Assembly: GCF_002261335.1 (NCBI RefSeq) | Contig: NZ_NEVL01000004.1 | Location: 62,001-126,000 of the forward strand | Direction: 5' to 3' | Origin: Bordetella genomosp. 1 | Lineage (GTDB): Bacteria > Pseudomonadota > Gammaproteobacteria > Burkholderiales > Burkholderiaceae_B | DNA length: 64,000 nucleotides | Shown: positions 25,508 through 37,268 of the stretch, one piece after another | How positions within the stretch are numbered: the stretch's first letter is position 1 | How the letters are laid out: every line of letters begins with the position of its first letter | The notes under the pieces: generated by a model | The model's database searches: none | What the model was told of the DNA's origin: nothing | The model's input: only the letters and a program-made list of their open reading frames with translations | Made by a program: the position numbers and the translations under genes

Positions 25508-26299
25508 ATGCCGCTCCTGAAAATTCGTTGTGTCCGCAACCCGTCGACCTGCAACCCGTCGACCTGCAACCGATTGACCTGCAACCCATCGCCCCGCAAG
25601 ACCGCCACCGCCACGCTGGCCGCCGCCCTGACCCTCTTGCTGACCGTCCCGCCCGGCGCGCGCCCGGCCCTGGCGCAGGCCGCGCCGGCCGCCGCGGGCG
25701 CCCCGGGCCAGCCCGGGGCCGAGCGTCCCCACCGGCCCGAGCCGCATATGGCGCCGTTCAATGCGGTCAACGCCTCGGCCGACGTGCTGGTCAATGCCCG
25801 CGACGCGGCCGCGTTCCTGCACGCCGACGCCAAGGACGCGCTGCCTGCGCTGGAGCAGGGCAAGGTCGAGGTCAACGACGTGCGCGAGAACTGGCCGCCC
25901 GATGGCGGCCCCTACACGCTGAACTACGCCTACCAGAACACCGGCGGCCTCATCCTCGTCTCCGGCGTGATCGTCAACCGCGACGCCACCCAGGCCCGCG
26001 CGCGCTTCCGCCAGACCGGCACCGAGCTGCGCGACGACTCGCTCAAGCAGGCCCTGCAGCTCAAGCCGCTCGACGGGCTGAAGGGCTGGCAGGAAGAGGT
26101 GCAGGCCTGGTCGGCGGCCGAGGGCGAACGCGAGACCCATCCGGCCGGCATCGTTGCCGTGATGCGACGCGGCCCCAACGTGGCCTACGTGATCGTGCTG
26201 GGCAAGGCGGCGCCCAAGACCGCCGCGGCCTTCAAATCGTTCATGGGCCAGAAGGCCGACCGCATGCTGACCTTCACGCCCGACCTGCCCGCGCGCTGA
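25508..26299 (+). CDS. Exported hypothetical protein with pentapeptide-repeat leader (263 aa)
   Basis: The most likely start at 25508 gives a long N-terminal region containing four copies of a five-residue unit (residues 10-29, RNPST, CNPST, CNRLT, CNPSP) before the hydrophobic core of a signal peptide (ATLAAALTLLLTVPPGARPALAQA, about residues 34-57). The mature domain begins PHMAPFNAVNASADVLVNARDAAAFLH and is mixed alpha-beta; I do not recognise it. A TTG inside the repeat (25571) could be the real start and would give a normal signal peptide. Confidence 0.65.
   Translation: MPLLKIRCVRNPSTCNPSTCNRLTCNPSPRKTATATLAAALTLLLTVPPGARPALAQAAPAAAGAPGQPGAERPHRPEPHMAPFNAVNASADVLVNARDAAAFLHADAKDALPALEQGKVEVNDVRENWPPDGGPYTLNYAYQNTGGLILVSGVIVNRDATQARARFRQTGTELRDDSLKQALQLKPLDGLKGWQEEVQAWSAAEGERETHPAGIVAVMRRGPNVAYVIVLGKAAPKTAAAFKSFMGQKADRMLTFTPDLPAR
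25535..25594. repeat. Four tandem 15-bp repeats in the leader of the exported protein
   Basis: The unit is close to CGCAACCCGTCGACC, repeated at 25535, 25550, 25565 and 25580; the first two copies differ by one base and the last two are more divergent. The unit is a multiple of three, so changes in copy number alter length but not frame. Confidence 0.85.
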
Positions 26300-26355
26300 A
26301 CCTCACCCGCCGCGCCTGGCCGGCCGTACCTCACCGGCCGCGCCTCACCAGCCCC

Positions 26356-26389
26356 GCCTGACCGGCCGGTCAGGGACGGCCGGTCAGGC
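26356..26389. terminator. GC-rich hairpin between exported protein and diguanylate cyclase genes
   Basis: GCCTGACCGGCC pairs with GGCCGGTCAGGC (12 bp); the left side is itself a 16-bp palindrome, CTGACCGGCCGGTCAG at 26358-26373. There is no T run, so termination is uncertain. Confidence 0.5.
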
Positions 26390-26473
26390 ACGGAAAATGC
26401 GTGCAAGCCGGCCGGGATGCCCTTTATCATGAGGGCGCCTTTTCCCCGACACACATAGCGAGGACGCGTGCCG

Positions 26474-28069
26474 ATGCGCCTGAAGTCGCTGTTCCGTCTG
26501 GACCTGCTGCGACTGATCCTGGCGCTCGCCGTGGTCAGCGCCGTGCTCACCCTCATCAATGGCGTGCAGGCCACGTACCGCATCCAGCGCGACGTGCTGC
26601 TGCAGGCCACCCTCGAGGCCAACCGCAGCTACGCGGCCAAGCTCGCCGAAAACACCCAACAGTTCCTCACCACCGCGCAGCAGCGGCTGGCCTACAGCGC
26701 CGGCCTGCTGGGCGATACGATGGACGACGGCGCGCGCCTGAACGAAGAGGTGGCGCGGCTGCGCGACGCGCAGCAGGCCTTCAATTCCACCATCGTGGTG
26801 GGCTCCGACGGGCGCGTGCGCGCCGCCATGCCGGAGAGCATTTCGCAGCGCCTGGTGGGCACCCTGCTCTCCACCGTTGGCGCGCGCGAGGCGCTCGACG
26901 CGCAGGCGCCGGTCATCAGCCGCCCCTACATGTCGGCCGCCGGCAACCTCCTCATCCACATCAGTTACCCGATCCGCGGCGGCGACGGCAGCTACCAGGG
27001 CTACGTGGCCGGCACCATCTACCTGCAGCAGAACAGCGTGCTCCAGACCCTGCTCGGCGTGCACTATTACCGCGACGGCTCGTATCTCTACGTCGTGGAC
27101 CAGGACCACCGCATCCTCTACCACGCGCAGCAGGACCGCGTGGGCGAGGTGGTCAACGGCAACGTGGTGATCGAGGCCGTGCTGCGCGGCGAGGCCGGCG
27201 CGCGCGAACTGATCAACAGCCGCGGTGTGCCCATGCTCGCGGGCTACGCGCCGGTGGGCGTCTCCGGCTGGGGCGTCGTGGCGCAGCGGCCGGTGGCGGC
27301 CGCGCTGGCGCCGGCCGGCGCGCTGATGGGCACGATGTTCCTGCATCTCCTGCCCATGACCATCGTGGCGTTGGCCCTGATCTGGTGGCTGGCCTACCTG
27401 ATTTCCAAGCCGCTGCGCGATCTCGCCAACGCCGTGCAGGCCGCCGAGGCGCCGGAGGTCCCCCAGCAGGTCAAGGGCGTGCGCGCCTGGTACTTCGAGG
27501 TGCGCCAGCTGCGCCGCGCCGCCCTCACCGCCCTGACCGTGCTGCACGAACGCATCGGCTCGCTCAATCGCGTCACCCTCACCGACGGCCTGACCGGCCT
27601 GCTCAACCGGCGCGGCCTGCAGGCCACGCTGCGCGAGTGGCAGACGATGCGGCGGCCGTTCTCGGTGCTCGCGATCGACGCCGACCGGTTCAAGGCGGTC
27701 AATGACACCTACGGCCACGCCGAGGGCGACGAGGTGCTGCGGCGGCTGGCCCGCATCATGGTCAACCTGGTGCGCGGCGGCGACCTCTGCTGCCGCACCG
27801 GCGGCGAGGAGTTCCTGATCCTGCTGCCCGAGACCGGCCTGCAGGAGGCGTGCCAGCTGGCCGAGCGGCTGCGCAAGGCGGTCGAGGCGCAGGCGCCGGG
27901 CGCCGGCCGGGTCACGATTTCGGTGGGCGTGGCCTATTGCGACGGCGCCGCCGACCATCAGGGCCGCACCCTGCGTTGCGCCGATGCCGCACTCTATCGG
28001 GCCAAACAGCTCGGCCGCAACCGAATCGAGTGCGAGCCCACCACGGAAAGCGAGGCGGCAATACACTAG
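26474..28069 (+). CDS. Diguanylate cyclase with extracytoplasmic sensor domain (about 531 aa)
   Basis: Makes cyclic di-GMP from GTP. One N-terminal membrane helix (LILALAVVSAVLTLI), a large extracytoplasmic region of dCache type (about residues 35-280), a second helix near 290-310 (LHLLPMTIVALALIWWLAYLI), and a GGDEF domain at about 375-530. The catalytic motif is GGEEF (residues about 442-446), an active variant, with an RxxD inhibitory site (RGGD) nine residues upstream, so product feedback is likely. GTG at 26468 is an alternative start with better spacing to AGGA. Confidence 0.92.
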   Translation: MRLKSLFRLDLLRLILALAVVSAVLTLINGVQATYRIQRDVLLQATLEANRSYAAKLAENTQQFLTTAQQRLAYSAGLLGDTMDDGARLNEEVARLRDAQQAFNSTIVVGSDGRVRAAMPESISQRLVGTLLSTVGAREALDAQAPVISRPYMSAAGNLLIHISYPIRGGDGSYQGYVAGTIYLQQNSVLQTLLGVHYYRDGSYLYVVDQDHRILYHAQQDRVGEVVNGNVVIEAVLRGEAGARELINSRGVPMLAGYAPVGVSGWGVVAQRPVAAALAPAGALMGTMFLHLLPMTIVALALIWWLAYLISKPLRDLANAVQAAEAPEVPQQVKGVRAWYFEVRQLRRAALTALTVLHERIGSLNRVTLTDGLTGLLNRRGLQATLREWQTMRRPFSVLAIDADRFKAVNDTYGHAEGDEVLRRLARIMVNLVRGGDLCCRTGGEEFLILLPETGLQEACQLAERLRKAVEAQAPGAGRVTISVGVAYCDGAADHQGRTLRCADAALYRAKQLGRNRIECEPTTESEAAIH

Positions 28070-28164
28070 CGCCGGTGCGCGGCGCCCTTCAGTGTGAACC
28101 GGCCCTGTGCGCACCCCACAGCAGGGCCGCCTCGCGCAGCACCGGCAGGCCCCACGGAGACGCC

Positions 28165-28992
28165 ATGTCCGCGAGTCTGCAAGCCGCCGTGTTTCGCCAG
28201 CTGCACCAGCAAGCCCAACCGCTGCGCCTGCCCAACGTCTGGGATGCCGGCAGCGCCGCGCAGATCGAGAGCCTGGGCGCCCAGGCGGTGGCCACCAGCA
28301 GCGCCGCCGTGGCCTGGTCGCTGGGCTACCCCGACAGCAATACCGTGCCGATGCACCTCTACCTGGCCCAGGTGGCGCTGATCGCGCGCGTGATCCGGAT
28401 CCCGATCTCGGTCGACATCGAAAGCGGCTACTCCCGCACGCCCGAAGAAGTGGGCGAGGCGGTGGCCCGCTTCATCGACCTCGGCGCGATCGCGATCAAC
28501 ATCCAGGACGGCACCAGCGAGCCCGACCTGCTGGCGCGCAAGATCGAAGCCGCGCGCCATGCCGGCGAGACGCGCGGCGTGCCCCTGTTCATCAACGCCC
28601 GCACCGATGTCTATGCGCGCGACCTGGTCCCGCAGGGCGAGCGCGTGGCCGAGGTGCTGCGCCGCGCGGCGCAATACGAGGCCGCCGGCGCCGATGGCCT
28701 GTTCGTGCTGGGGCTGACCGACACCTTCGAGATGCGCAGCGTGGCCGACGGCACGCCGCTCGCGCTGTCTCTGGCCGCGACGCCCGGGCTGCCGCCGGTC
28801 GGCGAACTGGGCGCCTTCGGCGTGCGGCGCGTGAGCATGGGATCATTGGTGCCGCAGGCGCTCTGGCTGCAGGCGGGTGCGCTGGTGTCGGCCTTCCTGG
28901 CCGATGGTCGCAGCGAACCGCTGGTGCGCGGCGCGGGCGCCTACGAAGAGATCAACAGCCTGTTCAGAACCGCAACGGAGAACGCCCGATGA
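28165..28992 (+). CDS. Isocitrate lyase/PEP mutase superfamily enzyme (275 aa)
   Basis: TIM-barrel carbon-carbon or phosphorus-carbon lyase of the PEP mutase type. Visible: LRLPNVWDAGSAAQIESLGAQAVATSSAAVAWSLGYPD, metal-binding ISVDIESGYSR (Asp-Ile-Glu), INIQDGT, and FINARTDVYAR. The hydrolase or lyase reaction is not determined; the KKCGH loop of true isocitrate lyases is missing. It lies 96 bp after the cyclase gene and overlaps the next start by ATGA. Confidence 0.9.
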   Translation: MSASLQAAVFRQLHQQAQPLRLPNVWDAGSAAQIESLGAQAVATSSAAVAWSLGYPDSNTVPMHLYLAQVALIARVIRIPISVDIESGYSRTPEEVGEAVARFIDLGAIAINIQDGTSEPDLLARKIEAARHAGETRGVPLFINARTDVYARDLVPQGERVAEVLRRAAQYEAAGADGLFVLGLTDTFEMRSVADGTPLALSLAATPGLPPVGELGAFGVRRVSMGSLVPQALWLQAGALVSAFLADGRSEPLVRGAGAYEEINSLFRTATENAR

Positions 28993-29351
28993 CGATAGTG
29001 GTGCACACCGCCGACGCCCGCGCCCTGTGGCAGACCATCCGCGACAACATGGGCCGGATCGACGACGGCGCCGTGGCCGGCGACGGCACCTGGAAGAAAG
29101 ACGACAGCGAACGCGCCACCAAGGTCTTCTACGCCCCCAAGACCGGCGAGTACGACAAGCGCGCCTATTTCGTGGGCACGATGCGCACCGGCCAACTGCT
29201 GCTGCTCGATCTGCTGCCGGGCAACGAGCCGCTCAACTGGCAGCTGTTCGGCATCCTGCACGGCCGCATGGTCAGCCTGCTCATGACCGCGCACCCCGAC
29301 GAGATCCTCTCGCTCAACGTGTTCCCGAACCGCCCCGTGCCCGCGGCCTGA
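28989..29351 (+). CDS. Hypothetical protein coupled to the PEP mutase-like enzyme (120 aa)
   Basis: 120 residues, soluble: MTIVVHTADARALWQTIRDN, DSERATKVFYAPKTGEYDKRAYFVGTMRTGQLLLLDLLPG, and a hydrophobic C-terminal half. The start overlaps the stop of the preceding enzyme (ATGA), so the two proteins are probably made in equal amounts and work together. I do not recognise the family. Confidence 0.7.
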   Translation: MTIVVHTADARALWQTIRDNMGRIDDGAVAGDGTWKKDDSERATKVFYAPKTGEYDKRAYFVGTMRTGQLLLLDLLPGNEPLNWQLFGILHGRMVSLLMTAHPDEILSLNVFPNRPVPAA

Positions 29352-29371
29352 GCCGCGCGGCGCCGGCTCAG
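29348..29371. terminator. Hairpin containing both stop codons of a convergent gene pair
   Basis: CTGAGCCG and CGGCTCAG form an 8-bp stem with an 8-base loop. It holds the TGA of the rightward 120-aa gene and the TGA of the leftward YIP1 gene, the same design as at 20604-20642. Confidence 0.6.
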
Positions 29372-29949
29372 CCGGCCATGTTCTGCATCATGCTGCCGGC
29401 CACGCCCATGGCCAGCACCGCCACGACCATGGCGGGCAGCAGCGACAGCAGCGCGCCCACCAGCGCATACTTGCGCGCGACCTGTGGCAGCGCGCCCGCG
29501 ACGGCGTTCGCAAGCACCCAGACCGAATACAGCAGCAGCACGAGCACCACCTTGGCGGGCAGGCCCAGCGCGGTCAGCGCGATCGCGATGACCTCGATCA
29601 CGATCGATGAGGCGGCGATGAGGTTGAACAGGCTGCCCTCGCCGTTCCAGCGGCCGCCCACGCGCAGCCAGCCATACATCACCAGCCAGATCATCAGCGT
29701 CGCGCCCCACGATGCCGCCAGCTCCGTGGCCGTGAAATACGGCAGCAGGCTCGCGTGCTCCGCCAGCGCCGCCGCCGGCACGCCGCGCTGCGCGGCCGCC
29801 TCGAGGCCGGCCTGGGTTTCGTTCACGGCGCTCAGGAACGCCGTCAGGCTGACCGCCAGCACCGAGTACACCGGCGAGTAGTCGTAGCCCTGCATGGGCA
29901 AGGGCTTGAGAACGAAGGCGCGCCAGGCGGCGCGAAGCATGGCAATCAT
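29368..29949 (-). CDS. YIP1-family membrane protein (193 aa)
   Basis: Multi-helix inner-membrane protein of the YIP1 superfamily: LRAAWRAFVLKPLPMQGYDYSPVYSVLAVSLTAFLSAVNE, LMIWLVMYGWLRVGGRWNGEG, LIAASSIVIEVIAIALTAL, GALLSLLPAMVVAVLAMGVAG. About five hydrophobic segments. Start at 29949 (MIAMLRAAWRAF) is favoured over the upstream ATG at 30033, which adds a Pro-rich stretch. No known bacterial function. Confidence 0.82.
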   Translation of the reverse strand: MIAMLRAAWRAFVLKPLPMQGYDYSPVYSVLAVSLTAFLSAVNETQAGLEAAAQRGVPAAALAEHASLLPYFTATELAASWGATLMIWLVMYGWLRVGGRWNGEGSLFNLIAASSIVIEVIAIALTALGLPAKVVLVLLLYSVWVLANAVAGALPQVARKYALVGALLSLLPAMVVAVLAMGVAGSMMQNMAG

Positions 29950-30098
29950 CGGAGGCAGAGGCGGGAGGAAGGTGGACGCGCCCGCGCCATGGCGCGGCGG
30001 CGGGCAGAGAGGGGCAAGCATACCCGCGCTCATGCGCCCGGATCAAACCGGCGCGGCGCTGTGCGAAAATGCGGTGTTCTCTCCACGCGCAGGCCATC

Positions 30099-30503
30099 AT
30101 GTCGACCAACGTCTTTCTCGAACGCTTCTCCGGCGCGCCCGTCGCGGCCCTGACCGACGTGCTGGCGCTGTTCGCGCCCTATGGCGAGATCACGCACATC
30201 GACGACCGCTTCGAGGTCCTGTTTGCCGACGGCAACGTGGCGCGCCTGGCCTGGATCGACAGCGCCGACGGCATGGCCGTCGACACCATCGGCTTCGAGG
30301 CCGCCGAGCTCGACGACCCGCTGCGTCACCTGGTCTACACCGCGCTGCAGCGCTTCGGCTTCGTGGCGCTCGACGACGAGGGTCGCCAGGCCTATGTGCG
30401 CGTGGGCCTGGCCCAGGCCGTGCCCGCGGCCCTGCGCGACGACCTCAAGGGCGGCGTGATCGAGGTCGGCCACCCCAACGAGCTCTGGCCCGACCTGCAC
30501 TGA
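30099..30503 (+). CDS. Hypothetical acidic protein (134 aa)
   Basis: Small soluble acidic protein: MSTNVFLERFSGAPVAALTDVLALF, ITHIDDRFEVLFADGNVARLAWIDSADGM, and LVYTALQRFGFVALDDEGRQAYVR. Compact alternation of strands and helices; no recognised motif. Start at 30099 is preferred because the reading frame from 30069 begins with an unlikely Cys/His/Gln stretch. It converges on the DUF1275 gene. Confidence 0.7.
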   Translation: MSTNVFLERFSGAPVAALTDVLALFAPYGEITHIDDRFEVLFADGNVARLAWIDSADGMAVDTIGFEAAELDDPLRHLVYTALQRFGFVALDDEGRQAYVRVGLAQAVPAALRDDLKGGVIEVGHPNELWPDLH

Positions 30504-30521
30504 GCCCGGACCGGCCGCCCG

Positions 30522-31319
30522 CTAGCGGCGACCCCAGCGCCAGCCCTGGCGCAGGTCGTCGGCCATCGGCACCGCGGCCAGCAGCGCCAGCGCGCCGGCC
30601 AGCGGCAGGGTCGCGCCAAAGCCGAAATGCGCAAAGGCGTACGCACCGCCCACGCCACCCGCGAAAAACAGCATCACCAGCGTGGTCAGCACCCGCAGCT
30701 TGGCCCGGTCGGCGCGCACGTGCAGCGCCGGGTCGTCCACCTGCGCCACGTTCCAGTAGCAGAGTTTGCCGAGCTCGATGCCGATGTCGGTGACCATGCC
30801 CGTGATGTGCGTGGTGCGGATCTCGGCGCGAGAGACCTTGGTGATCATTGCGTTCTGCAGACCCATGATGAAGCACAGCAGCATCACGGTGACGGGCAGA
30901 TAGAGCCAGCGATGCTGCTCCAGATTGGCGCCCAGCAAGCCGAACGCGAGCAGCAGCGCCGCCTCGAAGGCCAGCGGCAGCGCATAGCCGCTGCTCAGGT
31001 GCGCGCGCCGGCCCAGGTTGATGAGAAACGCCGAGGCGGCCGCGCCGGCCACGAAGGACATCAGCGCCCCCGCCCCCTGCAACACCACGATCAGGCTGCC
31101 CAGCGCGAGGTAATCGGCCATGCTCGATACGATGCCCGACATGTGCGAGGTGTATTGCTGCACGGCCAGGAAACCGCCCGCGTTGACGGCGCCCGCGACC
31201 GTGCTCAGGATGTAGGCGAGATGGCGGTTGGCCTCGGGACTGCGCTGCAGGGCGGTCAGCGCTCGCAGATAGGGTATCGCCACGTTGCCGTTCCGGATCG
31301 GTTGAGTAAGCCGCGTCAT
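30522..31319 (-). CDS. DUF1275 (YoaK-like) membrane protein (265 aa)
   Basis: Six-helix inner-membrane protein of the YoaK/DUF1275 family. Hallmarks: AGAVNAGGFLAVQQYTSHMSGIVSSMADYLALG at the first repeat and IMGLQNAMITKVSRAEIRTTHITGMVTDIGIELGKL in the second. The conserved T-H-x-T-G motif is present. Transport function is suspected but unproven. The gene stands alone; the upstream region at 31320-31420 is shared with the divergent HigA-like gene. Confidence 0.9.
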   Translation of the reverse strand: MTRLTQPIRNGNVAIPYLRALTALQRSPEANRHLAYILSTVAGAVNAGGFLAVQQYTSHMSGIVSSMADYLALGSLIVVLQGAGALMSFVAGAAASAFLINLGRRAHLSSGYALPLAFEAALLLAFGLLGANLEQHRWLYLPVTVMLLCFIMGLQNAMITKVSRAEIRTTHITGMVTDIGIELGKLCYWNVAQVDDPALHVRADRAKLRVLTTLVMLFFAGGVGGAYAFAHFGFGATLPLAGALALLAAVPMADDLRQGWRWGRR

Positions 31320-31423
31320 GATTGAAAACGCCGTCTCATTCTAGTCCCGCCAGGCGCGCGTCCCGACAAACTGTCGGGACACGACGAAAACCGCACCGTT
31401 TCCTTTCCAGGAGCCGCTTGCCC

Positions 31424-31705
31424 ATGCACAGTCCCGTCCATCCCGGCGAAACCCTGCGTGTCGAAGTGATCGAGCCCGCCGCCCTGTCCGTCACGGACGC
31501 GGCCGGGCGATTGGGCATGTCGCGGGTCGCCCTTTCGCGCGTGCTCAACGGCAAGGCCGGAATCAGCGCCGAGCTCGCGTTGCGGCTCGAGCAGGCCGGC
31601 GCGGGCGCGGCGCGCGACTGGCTGGCGCGCCAGGCCGACCACGACCTCTGGCAACTGCGACAGCAGGCCGCGCCCGCGGTGCGGCCCCTGCTGCCCGCCA
31701 CCTGA
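31424..31705 (+). CDS. Orphan HigA-like helix-turn-helix antitoxin/repressor (93 aa)
   Basis: HigA/VapI-type antitoxin: MHSPVHPGETLRVEVIEPAALSVTDAAGRLGMSRVALSRVLNGKAGISAELALRLEQA, the standard HTH with the family PGE start. No HigB ribonuclease gene is seen beside it: upstream is the divergent DUF1275 gene, downstream a terminator. It may be a solitary regulator or the remnant of a decayed module. Start at 31424 is set by the family PVHPGE opening. Confidence 0.88.
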   Translation: MHSPVHPGETLRVEVIEPAALSVTDAAGRLGMSRVALSRVLNGKAGISAELALRLEQAGAGAARDWLARQADHDLWQLRQQAAPAVRPLLPAT

Positions 31706-31719
31706 TTCCCGCAAGCACG

Positions 31720-31742
31720 ACGGCCATCCCGAGGATGGCCGT
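31720..31742 (+). terminator. Hairpin terminator after the HigA-like gene
   Basis: ACGGCCATCC and GGATGGCCGT form a perfect 10-bp stem with a CGA loop, 15 bp after the stop. It also lies 33 bp from the end of the convergent chemoreceptor gene. T run weak. Confidence 0.7.
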
Positions 31743-31774
31743 TGCGGCCGCAACCGCCGCGCCTTGGGTCGCGC

Positions 31775-33457
31775 TCAGTCGCGCGCGGGCGATGCCAGGG
31801 CGAGCCGGTTGCCTGCGCCGGGCGCGAGCCGCGCCGTGCGGGCCTGCGTGCGCAAGGCCACCGCATCGGGCGCCTGGCGGCTGGCCGGCGTGCGGAACAC
31901 CCCGATGGCCTGTGCCAGCGCGGCGGACTCCTCGCCCAGGTGCTCGGCCACGTGCGAGAGCTCGCCCACCAGCGACACGTTCTGCTGCACCACGCCGTCC
32001 ATCTCGTTGACGGCCGAGCTGATGCGGTCCACGCCCTGCGCCTGCTCCTGCGAGGCGGTCGAGATCTCCTCCATCAGCGTGGTCACGCGCTCCACCGATT
32101 GCAGGATGTCCTGCATGGTGTCGCCGGCCTGGCTGGCCTGCTGCGAGCCCGCCGACATGCGGCCCACCGACTCCTCGATCAGGCCCTTCACTTCCTTGGC
32201 GGCCTGGGTGGTGCGCTGCGCCAGGCTGCGCACCTCGCCCGCGACCACGGCGAAGCCCTTGCCCTGGTCACCGGCGCGCGCCGCCTCCACCGCGGCATTG
32301 AGCGCGAGGATGTTGGTCTGGAACGCGATGCCCTCGATCACCGACACGATGTCGGCGATCTTGCGCGAGCTCTCGTCGATGCCGTGCATGGTGGTCACCA
32401 GCTGGCTCACGATCTCGCCGCCCTGTCCCACGATCGTGCGGCTTTCCTGGGTCAGCGCGGCCGCCGTGCGGGCGCTCTCCGCATTGCGCGCCACGGTCGC
32501 GGCCAGTTGCTCGACGCTGGCGGCCGTGTCCTGCAGCGAGCCGGCCTGCGCCTCGGTCCGGTCGGCCAGGCCCTGGCTGTCGGTATGCAGCTTGGCGATG
32601 GTGCGCACGTGATCGCTGGTCTTGCCGATCACCTCGCTCGAGATCCCGATCAGGCTCTTGCGCATGATGTCGAGATAGAAATACAGATTGCGCAGTTCGC
32701 CGCGCGCGTCGTTGCTGACCTCGTTCACGAGGTTGCCCGCCGCGATCTGGCGCGCGGCCTCTTCCGCGTTGACCAGCTGGCGGCCGAAGTTGCCCGCCAC
32801 GCGCTGGCTGGCCAGCAGCAACGCCAGCACCGCCACGCCATAGCCGCCCCAGTACCACGGCAGTTGCGCCGCCGGCGCCGCCTGCGCGGCCAGCCAGGTC
32901 GGCACGGCGCCCAGCGCCGCCGCACCCGCGACGAGACGCAGCATGGCCGGCCGCAGGCCGCCACGCAGCGGCAGGCCCAGGGCAGCGACGACGCGGCGCC
33001 AGCCGGCCGGCACGCGGCGGCCGTGCTTGAGCGCATAACCGCCGAGACGCTCTTCGGCCACCTGGCGATAGAAGGCGTCGGCCGCGCGGATCTGGTCTGC
33101 GCTCGCCTTGACGCGCACCGAGGCAAAGCCCGTGACCTCGCCGTTCTCGATCACCGGGCTGGCATTGGCCAGCACCCAGTAATACCCACCGGACTTGTGG
33201 CGGTTCTTCACCACCGCGAGCCAGGGCTTGCCCGACTCCAGCGTCTGCCACATGTCCTCGAATACCGCAGGCGGCATGTCGGGATGGCGCACGATATTGT
33301 GCGGCTGGCCCAGCAGCTCTTCGCGCGTGAAACCGCTGATCGCCACGAAAGCGGGATTGCAATAAGTGATCCGGCCTTTCAGGTCGGTCTTGGAGATCAG
33401 GTACTGGTCGTCCTGCAGCACGAATTCCTGATCCGTTATCGGCAAATTCTTGCGCAT
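31775..33457 (-). CDS. Aer-like methyl-accepting chemotaxis protein with PAS domain (560 aa)
   Basis: PAS sensor at residues about 13-120 ([39 protein letters not shown]), two closely spaced membrane helices at about 175-225, a HAMP region, then a full MCP signalling domain with the tip sequence [41 protein letters not shown]. This is the layout of Aer, which senses redox or energy state through FAD bound in PAS. No C-terminal NWETF-type tether. CheW/CheA are not in this window. Confidence 0.93.
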   Translation of the reverse strand: MRKNLPITDQEFVLQDDQYLISKTDLKGRITYCNPAFVAISGFTREELLGQPHNIVRHPDMPPAVFEDMWQTLESGKPWLAVVKNRHKSGGYYWVLANASPVIENGEVTGFASVRVKASADQIRAADAFYRQVAEERLGGYALKHGRRVPAGWRRVVAALGLPLRGGLRPAMLRLVAGAAALGAVPTWLAAQAAPAAQLPWYWGGYGVAVLALLLASQRVAGNFGRQLVNAEEAARQIAAGNLVNEVSNDARGELRNLYFYLDIMRKSLIGISSEVIGKTSDHVRTIAKLHTDSQGLADRTEAQAGSLQDTAASVEQLAATVARNAESARTAAALTQESRTIVGQGGEIVSQLVTTMHGIDESSRKIADIVSVIEGIAFQTNILALNAAVEAARAGDQGKGFAVVAGEVRSLAQRTTQAAKEVKGLIEESVGRMSAGSQQASQAGDTMQDILQSVERVTTLMEEISTASQEQAQGVDRISSAVNEMDGVVQQNVSLVGELSHVAEHLGEESAALAQAIGVFRTPASRQAPDAVALRTQARTARLAPGAGNRLALASPARD

Positions 33458-33663
33458 GGATGGTGTCTCGCCCGTATTGATTGACGGCCGGCGCGAATGC
33501 GCACGGCTGAATAATCAATGTAGAGAAAAGCCCTTCCTGCGGCACACGCAAATAGCGGGCTGTTGATACCGTTATTCCCCAGGTATTGAAATAATGGGAA
33601 ACAAAGCGCGCAACCGATTCCCGCCGCCGTGGGATTGATTATCTTTCTGCGCAAAAAATAACA

Positions 33664-33708
33664 ACGCGGCGACGGATCCGGACGTTTCGGTCCGGCCCGT
33701 CGCCGCGT
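33664..33708 (-). terminator. Two-tier hairpin terminator for kdsA
   Basis: ACGCGGCGACGG pairs with CCGTCGCCGCGT, and inside it CCGGAC pairs with GTCCGG. Read on the minus strand, the hairpin ends in TTGTTATTTTTTG, a good T run, 19 bp after the kdsA stop. Confidence 0.85.
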
Positions 33709-33726
33709 CGCATATAAACGAATTCG

Positions 33727-36431
<2,705 letters not shown>

Positions 36432-36451
<20 letters not shown>

Positions 36452-37268
36452 AAGCCGTCTCCTTGAGCGTGCGCAGCGCCAGGGGCAGCCGCGGTCCCAC
36501 GCCCAATGCCAGCAGATCGTCCATCACGACGATGCAGCCGCGCCGCGCGGCCGGGGTGGCGGCCACGCCCGGCCAGGTCTGCACCTGTGCCACGCCGGCC
36601 GCGCCCGCGACCGAGGCCGCAGTCACCACGATCACGTCTGGCGCGTACGCCGCCAGGCTCTCGGCGTTCAGCGGCTTGTAGCCCGCGTGACCGGCCATCG
36701 CGTTGCGCAATCCGGCCAGGCGCAGCACCAGGTCGGCCGCGGTGCCGCCGCCCGCCGCCTGCGCGCCGGCGCCGCGGTTGGTGAGCAGGACCGCGCTGCG
36801 GTTCGAGGCGGGCAGCGCGTCGGCCTGCGCCAGGGCATCGCGCACCTCCTGCGCCAGCGCGGCGCCCCGCTCGGCCACGCCCAGCGCGGATGCCACCTGG
36901 GCGATGCGGTCGTAGAGCGACTGCACCGTGGGCGCGTCGGACACGCGCGTGACGGTGAGGCCGACGGAGGCCAGGCGCGCCAGCGCATCGGGCGGCCCCG
37001 CCTGTTCGGAGGCGAGCACCAGATCGGGCGCCAGCGCCAGCACGCCCTCGACCGGCACCGCGCGGTAATAGCCGACGCGCGGCAGCCGCGTGGCAGCCTC
37101 CGGATAGAGGCTGGACTGATCGTCGGCCACCACGCGATGGCCCTCGCCCAGCGCGTAGACGATCTCGGTCACGCTGCCGCCCAGCGTGACGATGCGCTGC
37201 GGCCCGGCCGCGGCGGCACTCAGCGGAATCAGCGCCGCCAGCGCGGCAATGCAACCGAGCCGCATCAT
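36432..37268 (-). CDS. bhuT: Periplasmic heme-binding protein BhuT/HmuT
   Basis: 278-aa periplasmic binding protein. Signal peptide at residues 1-22 (MRLGCIAALAALIPLSAAAAG). Mature features: RIVTLGGSVTEIVYALGEGHRVVADDQSSLYP, then RVGYYRAVPVEGVLALAPDLVLAS (the Tyr used for heme iron in HmuT proteins lies in this stretch) and PDVIVVTA. Start at 37268 overlaps the bhuS stop (ATGA); ATG at 37265 follows in-frame. Hands heme from BhuR to BhuUV. Confidence 0.94.
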
